Shown here piece by piece: positions 47,569 through 52,784 of a stretch of 52,784 nucleotides of DNA. Origin of the DNA: Propionibacterium acidifaciens DSM 21887 (GTDB lineage: Bacteria > Actinomycetota > Actinomycetes > Propionibacteriales > Propionibacteriaceae); contig NZ_AUFR01000019.1 of the NCBI RefSeq assembly GCF_000426605.1, forward strand, positions 1-52,784, written 5' to 3'. Numbering within the stretch: the stretch's first letter is position 1; the number at the start of each line of letters is the position of its first letter. Position numbers and translations under genes: made by a program. The notes beneath the pieces are model-generated. The model did no database searches. It saw nothing but the letters and a program-made list of their open reading frames with translations, and was not told the origin of the DNA.

Positions 47569-48342
47569 ATGGGCATTCTCGAGGGCAGGAAGATCCTCGT
47601 CACGGGCATCACGATGAACACCTCCATCGCCTACAAGGCGGCCGAGGTCGCCCAGCGCGAGGGCGCCGACATCATCGTCACCGGCTTCGGCCGGGCGCTC
47701 AGCCTGTGCAGGCGCGTCTGCGCCAAGCTCGACCCCGCGCCCCCGGTCATCGAGCTCGACGCCACGAGCGAGGAGAGCCTGGCGGCCCTGCCCGGCGCCC
47801 TGCGCGAGAACGGATTCGACCGCATCGACGGCGTGCTGCACTCCATCGCCTTCGCCAACCCCGAGACGGCGCTCGGCGGCGGCTTCCTCACGACCGGCTG
47901 GGACGACGTGGCCACCGCGCTGCACACCTCGACCTACTCCTACCCGGCCCTCGCCATGGCCCTCAAGGACATGATGGGGCCCGGCTCCTCGGTCGTCGGC
48001 CTCACCTTCGACGCGACGATCAGCTGGCCGTCCTACGACTGGATGGGCGTCGCCAAGGCGGGCCTGGAGTCCGCGAACCGCTACCTCGCCCGCTACCTCG
48101 GCCCCGACGGCATCCGCGCCAACCTCGTCTCCGCCGGGCCGATCGACTCGCTGGCGAAGAAGGCCATCCCCGGATCGGCCTCGCTCAACGACGTCTGGGA
48201 CGAGCGGGCCCCGCTCGGCTGGAACGCCAAGGACGCCACCCCGGTGGGCACGGTCATCTGCGCGCTCCTCAGCGACCTGTTCGCCGCGACGACCGGAGAG
48301 ATCATCCACGTCGACGGCGGCCTGTTCTCGACCGGCGCCTGA
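47569..48342 (+). CDS. fabI: Enoyl-ACP reductase, InhA/FabI type
   Basis: The 257-residue NADH-dependent enzyme closes each elongation cycle. LVTGITMNTSIAYKAAEVAQ, GVLHSIAFAN, the catalytic Tyr-x6-Lys in SYDWMGVAKAGLES and the C-terminal TPVGTVICALLSD and GEIIHVDGGLF closely follow InhA. The region after LAKKAIPGSA is about 10 residues shorter than in mycobacterial InhA, whose longer substrate loop handles very long chains, so normal-length fatty acids are likely. AAGGA precedes the ATG. Confidence 0.95.
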   Translation: MGILEGRKILVTGITMNTSIAYKAAEVAQREGADIIVTGFGRALSLCRRVCAKLDPAPPVIELDATSEESLAALPGALRENGFDRIDGVLHSIAFANPETALGGGFLTTGWDDVATALHTSTYSYPALAMALKDMMGPGSSVVGLTFDATISWPSYDWMGVAKAGLESANRYLARYLGPDGIRANLVSAGPIDSLAKKAIPGSASLNDVWDERAPLGWNAKDATPVGTVICALLSDLFAATTGEIIHVDGGLFSTGA

Positions 48343-48514
48343 GGGCTCCCGGCGTCACCGGCCTGCTGCGCGGGTCGGATCGGCCCTGCCCGTCGCCGAA
48401 CCGGTCGGCGGCCCCGCCCGCGGGGCGGGCGCTCCGCACGGTGACGGTCGTGCGGGCCCCGGCGGCCCGGCGCGGACGCGCCGCGCGGGTGCTCCGCCTC
48501 TCCGGCCCCACCTC

Positions 48515-49243
48515 TCAGAGACGGGCGCCCGCCGGCCGCGCGTCCGGCCAGCTGGCGGCCGCGCTGATCGCCTGCCGGCACACGATCCCGATCCTGCGCA
48601 GGTGCGCCGAGCGGGCCAGCCGGGCATGCGAGTGCAGCGCCGCGTTGTCGGCGCCCGGGCCCGCCGCGCAGACCTCGCGCCACAGGATCGCCCGGTCGAG
48701 CAGGCGCTGGTTCCCCGTGGGGTAGGCCCCGCCCAGGACGACCGAGGCCGCGTCGTCCGGACGTCGCCCGACCGCCGCGTCGAGGCCGGCCAGCTCGCGG
48801 GCCGAGACGAGGACCTGCGCGTTGAGCGCCGTCGCCGCCTCGCCGGGCGTGGGCGGGGGCAGCGGACGCTCGGCGCGGGCCAGCCGCCACTGCATGGCGG
48901 GCCCGACCGGGTGGGGCAGCCAGGCCACCCGGCCCCGTGGGCGACGGCGGTGGCGCCGCACTCGAGGGCCTGGGCGTTCGTCGTCGAGGGGTCGCGCAGG
49001 CCGCCCAGCCGGATCGCCGGGGTGGACGACGGCCAGCATCCACAGCTCGCCGGGCAGCGGGTGCTCGCGATGCGGGCCAGGGTCGGGCGCACGGGGCCGC
49101 GTCGGGCCCGCCCGGTCCGAGGACCCCTCGGGGTCGGCGACGTGGTGGGGCCGGTCCGGCTCGCCGGTGTCGCTGATGCGCAGCACGCGCTCGGCGCGGG
49201 GAGCGTCGAGGGCGCCGACGCCCATGGCGTTGAGCACGCTCAC
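48515..49243 (-). pseudogene. Damaged gene, unknown product
   Basis: Protein-like stretches continue across minus-strand frames. GELWMLAVVHPGDP continues best in another frame as IRLGGLRDPSTTNAQALECG and then AVAHGAG, then returns to the first frame as WLPHPVGPAMQWRLARAERP and on to the stop at 48515. At least two compensating shifts (about 49010-49025 and 48920-48930) are implied. Either the gene is decayed or the assembly has errors. I recognise no family. No promoter or other gene is seen in the adjacent 48343-48514. Confidence 0.5.
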
Positions 49244-49387
49244 GAGCCTCAGGCACGCGATGAGTGAGGGGGTCGGACACGGCGCCCAGGCTGGTCGTCC
49301 GCCGCCGGACGCCCGAGGGGTTGCGTCGCAGCCGAACGCGGCGCGTCGCCAGACGGTCGGCGGCCGCAGCCTCGCGGGGCCGACTTG

Positions 49388-49399
49388 TAAGGTCTAACC

Positions 49400-49402
<3 letters not shown>
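49388..49402 (+). promoter_or_regulatory. ABC ATPase gene -10 box and leaderless start
   Basis: TAAGGT (49388-49393), 6 nt, then the ATG at 49400. Confidence 0.6.
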
Positions 49403-50188
<786 letters not shown>

Positions 50189-50220
50189 GGACGGGGCGGT
50201 CCGGCCCGGTGGCCCGCCGT

Positions 50221-51264
50221 TCAGTCCCGCTGCTCCTCGGCGGCGCTCAACCGCCCGCCCCGCTCGTGCCAGGCCGCAGGCTTGGCGCGGTAGCGCCCGG
50301 CGATGACGCCGCAGACGATGAGCTGCACCATGTGGAAGATCATGAGCGGCAGGACGAGCAGCGGCACCTGGGCGGCGCTGAACAGCACGGAGGCCATCGG
50401 GGCGCCGGTGGCCAGCGACTTCTTCGTCCCGCAGAACTGGATGGCGATCTGGTCGCGGCGCCCGAAGCCGATCCGGCCGGGCAGCCACCAGGTGAAGGCC
50501 AGCATGAATGCCAGCAGCGCGAAGAGCACCGGCAGGAGCCGTACGATGTCGAGTGCGCCGACGGTGTGCCAGACGCCCTCGTTGATGCCGTCGCTGAACG
50601 CGCTGTAGACGACGCAGACGATGCTGATCTGGTCGACCAGCCTCAGCCGCGGATGGTCCCGGACGAAGCCGGCCGTCCACCGGCGGGTGAGCTGGCCCAG
50701 CACGAAGGGCAGCAGCAGCTGCACCGCCAGGTCGACGATCGAGCCCGGCTCGATGACCAGGCCGCCGGTGCTCATGACGACCATGGCCAGCAGCGGGGTG
50801 AAGAAGACGCCGAGGATGTTCGACATCGAGGCCGAGACGATCGCCCCGGCCACATTGCCGTCGGCGATCGAGGTGAAGTTGATGGAGCTCTGCACCGTCG
50901 ACGGCAGGATCGACAGCCACAGCACCCCCAGGTAGAGCTCCGGGCTCAGGTAACCGCCCGACAGGGGGCGCAGCGCCAGCGCGAGGACCGGGAAGACGAC
51001 ATAGGTGCAGGCCAGGATCGTCACGTGCAGGCGCCAGTGCACCAGGCCGGCCAGCGCCTCGCGCGGTTCGAGGCGCACGCCGTACAGGTGGAAGAGCACG
51101 AAGATGAGCACCTTGACGGCCCAGTCGAGGACGCGGTTGGCCTCGCCGGTGGCCGGCAGCGCCGTGGCGACGACGGCCGAGACGACGATGGCGGTCACGA
51201 ACCAGTCGATGCGGATCCTCCGGTACCAGGGTCTCGGTCCGTGCTGCTGGGTCTGGGTCGTCAC
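50221..51264 (-). CDS. Bile acid:sodium symporter-family protein (YfeH-like)
   Basis: The 347-residue membrane protein has about nine or ten hydrophobic segments. Characteristic stretches of the SBF-like family are WLSILPSTVQSSINFTSIA, GNVAGAIVSASMSNILGVF and IQFCGTKKSLATGAPMA. Relatives are sodium-coupled anion carriers; the substrate is unknown. The GTG start at 51264 is set by a TAGACT box 6 nt upstream. It is divergent from the RNA methyltransferase gene. Confidence 0.9.
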   Translation of the reverse strand: MTTQTQQHGPRPWYRRIRIDWFVTAIVVSAVVATALPATGEANRVLDWAVKVLIFVLFHLYGVRLEPREALAGLVHWRLHVTILACTYVVFPVLALALRPLSGGYLSPELYLGVLWLSILPSTVQSSINFTSIADGNVAGAIVSASMSNILGVFFTPLLAMVVMSTGGLVIEPGSIVDLAVQLLLPFVLGQLTRRWTAGFVRDHPRLRLVDQISIVCVVYSAFSDGINEGVWHTVGALDIVRLLPVLFALLAFMLAFTWWLPGRIGFGRRDQIAIQFCGTKKSLATGAPMASVLFSAAQVPLLVLPLMIFHMVQLIVCGVIAGRYRAKPAAWHERGGRLSAAEEQRD

Positions 51265-51276
51265 GTGGCCAGTCTA
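51264..51276 (-). promoter_or_regulatory. Symporter gene -10 box and leaderless start
   Basis: On the minus strand TAGACT (51271-51276), 6 nt, then the GTG at 51264. Confidence 0.55.
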
Positions 51277-51496
51277 GGATCGGGTCGCCTCCGGGCGGTG
51301 CGCCGCCGGTCAGCGGTCCGGTCGGAGCCGGTCCTGCCGGCGGGGCCCGTGCCGCGGCTCTCCTGCTGCCGCGCTGTCCTCTCGCGCGTGGCCGGGATGC
51401 TCCATCCCCCGGAGCCGGGGCGTCGTCCCCGCCGCCGTGGCGCCCCTCGGCGGCCCCTCATCGTTGGCCGGCCCGGCCGGGGGGCCGTCGGGGCAC

Positions 51497-51511
51497 TAGC
51501 CTTGCGCCGTG
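51497..51511 (+). promoter_or_regulatory. RNA methyltransferase gene -10 box and leaderless start
   Basis: TAGCCT (51497-51502), 6 nt, then the GTG at 51509. Confidence 0.55.
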
Positions 51512-52339
51512 GCGACCCTCATCCCGATCACCGATCCCGCCGACGAGCGGCTGGGCGACTACGTCCGATTGCGCGACGTCTCGCTGCGCCGGTCCCTCGA
51601 GGCCGAGCAGGGGCTGTTCATCGCCGAGGGCGAGAAGGTGATCAGGCGGGCCTGCGAGGCCGGCTACGAGCCGAGGTCCTTCCTGCTGGCCGAGCGCTGG
51701 ATCGCCGGGCTGCGCCCGATCCTCGACCGCCTCGACGTGCCCGTCTACGTCGTGGACGAGGCCCTGGCCGAGCGGGTCACCGGGTTCCACGTGCACCGCG
51801 GGGCGCTCGCCTCGATGAAGCGCGCCACCCGCTGGAGCATGGCCGAACTGCTCGACGCGAGGCGCCTCGTCGTGTGCGAGGACATCGTCGACCACACGAA
51901 CGTCGGCGCCATCATCCGCTGCACCGCCGCCCTCGGCTGGGACGGCGTGCTGCTCGCCCCGCGGGCCGCCGACCCGTTCTACCGGCGGGCCGTCAAGACG
52001 AGCATGGGCGCCGTCTTCTTCCTGCCCTGGGCCCGCATGGACGACTGGGCCGGAGGGTTGGGGACCCTCAAGCGGGCGGGCTTCACCGTCGCGGCGATGG
52101 CCCTGCGCGCCGACGACGTGACCCTCGACGAGTTCGCCGCCGACCTGGCGGCCGAGCCGCGCAAGGTGGCGCTGCTCATGGGCACCGAGGGCAGCGGGTT
52201 GAGTTCGCACTGGCTGGCCCAGGCCGACGTCGTCGTGCGGATCCCCATGGCCCGCGGCATCGATTCCCTCAACGTGGCCGCCGCGGCGGCGGTGGCCTGC
52301 TACACCCTGCGCGAGGGTGCGCCCGGCCACCGCCGCTGA
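51509..52339 (+). CDS. SpoU/TrmH-family RNA 2'-O-methyltransferase
   Basis: The 276-residue protein has an N-terminal substrate-binding domain (LFIAEGEKVIRRA) and a SPOUT catalytic domain with the three SpoU motifs: EDIVDHTNVGAIIRCTAALG, LLMGTEGSGLS, and IPMARGIDSLNVAAAAAVA. It methylates a ribose in rRNA or tRNA; the exact site cannot be told. GTG 51509 follows a -10 box at the leaderless distance. A structured region follows the gene. Confidence 0.93.
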   Translation: MATLIPITDPADERLGDYVRLRDVSLRRSLEAEQGLFIAEGEKVIRRACEAGYEPRSFLLAERWIAGLRPILDRLDVPVYVVDEALAERVTGFHVHRGALASMKRATRWSMAELLDARRLVVCEDIVDHTNVGAIIRCTAALGWDGVLLAPRAADPFYRRAVKTSMGAVFFLPWARMDDWAGGLGTLKRAGFTVAAMALRADDVTLDEFAADLAAEPRKVALLMGTEGSGLSSHWLAQADVVVRIPMARGIDSLNVAAAAAVACYTLREGAPGHRR

Positions 52340-52345
52340 GGAGGA

Positions 52346-52406
52346 GGGCCCTTCCCCCTGTGCCCCACAGCGGTGAGGCGGAGAGAAAGGAATCGGGGAA
52401 GGGCCC
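52346..52406 (+). terminator. Long stem-loop after the RNA methyltransferase gene
   Basis: GGGCCCTTCCCC (52346-52357) is the exact reverse complement of 52395-52406. The 37-nt loop contains a small CTGTG/CACAG hairpin. It starts 6 nt after the stop codon. The large loop is unusual for a simple terminator. Confidence 0.6.
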
Positions 52407-52478
52407 GGATCATGGTCGGGGCCGGCTCGGTGCGGCCGGTCCCGCGGCCCGTCAGTTGTGGAAGATGACGTTCTGGTA

Positions 52479-52784
52479 TGGCGGTCATGAAACAAGATCG
52501 TTTTCGGTGTCGCGGGGTGGGAGGTGTTCGAAGTCGTAGTCGAAGGTGCGGCCGGTGATGTATGAGGCGAACGCGCCGAAGGTTTCTTCGGGGGTCTCGC
52601 GCTGGATGTTCGCGATGTTGTTCTTGGCCGTGTTCCAGACGTGCTCGACCGGGTTGTGGTCGGGCGCGTACGGTGGCAGCTGAATCGGGGTGATGCGTTC
52701 CAGCAGCCGGCCGGGCTCGTAGAGACCGGTCAGCATCTTGGCGTGGTGGAACCGGGCGTTGTCGAGGACGACCGCGATCTTCTC
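52479..52784 (-). mobile_element. IS630-family element, 3' part, cut by the window edge
   Basis: This is the 3' end of a third IS630 copy on the minus strand. Its terminal sequence begins TGGCGGTCATGAAACA at 52479, close to the right end of the intact element, with TA at 52477-52478 just outside. The rest lies beyond the window. Confidence 0.93.
52485..52784 (-). CDS. IS630-family transposase, C-terminal part
   Basis: 99 codons of transposase read without interruption from KIAVVLDNARFHHAK through the catalytic Glu region YAPDHNPVEHVWNTAK to the stop. It is nearly identical in protein sequence to the intact copy at 2206-3273, ending FDYDFEHLPPRDTENDLVS. The N-terminal two thirds lie outside the window. 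Confidence 0.93.
   Translation of the reverse strand, partial: EKIAVVLDNARFHHAKMLTGLYEPGRLLERITPIQLPPYAPDHNPVEHVWNTAKNNIANIQRETPEETFGAFASYITGRTFDYDFEHLPPRDTENDLVS

Overview
This window is about 52.8 kb of high-GC DNA from an actinomycete-type bacterium (Actinomycetota). The evidence is a mycothiol-dependent isomerase-like enzyme, RbpA, WhiA, an OpcA/Zwf pair, an InhA-type enoyl reductase beside FabG, an actinobacterial sufR-B-D-C-S-U-T operon, strong GC3 codon bias and many genes that look leaderless. Family or genus cannot be fixed from this stretch; no rRNA, tRNA or CRISPR array was seen.

Layout. Positions 1-871 hold a decayed IS630-family copy cut by the window edge. Positions 872 to about 5340 form an accessory island of visibly lower GC. 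It carries a PD-(D/E)XK endonuclease gene, its overlapping DNA methyltransferase gene (broken by an intact IS630 element and, separately, by a one-base shift in a run of seven G), and a DUF3644-type gene. From about 5387 the window is housekeeping-like: glyoxalase II-like and mycothiol-enzyme genes, uvrA, an acetyltransferase, a four-gene carbohydrate ABC importer, a NatAB-like exporter with a NarL-type two-component system, then uvrC-rapZ-yvcK-whiA and gap-pgk-tpiA-secG-rbpA. Reading back on the minus strand are zwf-opcA-pgl, and beside them pdxR divergent from pdxS-pdxT. The complete SUF iron-sulfur operon follows, then a Pro-rich membrane protein, an ABC-F ATPase, a flavin reductase, an SDR with an rRNA methyltransferase, fabG-fabI, a damaged gene, an ABC ATPase, a bile-acid-symporter-like carrier and a SpoU-type RNA methyltransferase. 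The right edge is a third, truncated IS630 copy.

How the genes work together. The gap-pgk-tpiA and zwf-opcA-pgl blocks cover lower glycolysis and the oxidative pentose phosphate entry. pdxR-pdxST is a PLP synthase unit with recognisable operator repeats. sufR-B-D-C-S-U-T is tightly coupled by 1-11 nt overlaps. fabG-fabI supply two reductive steps of type II fatty acid synthesis. uvrA and uvrC serve excision repair.

The points most worth a second look are: (i) the restriction system with an apparently intact nuclease and a doubly broken methylase; (ii) a repeated -10 box placed 6-7 nt before start codons; (iii) a Pgl whose active-site motifs are all degenerate and a PdxR lacking the usual PLP lysine; and (iv) an isolated 13-bp perfect inverted repeat and a DUF3644 gene of unknown role in the island.
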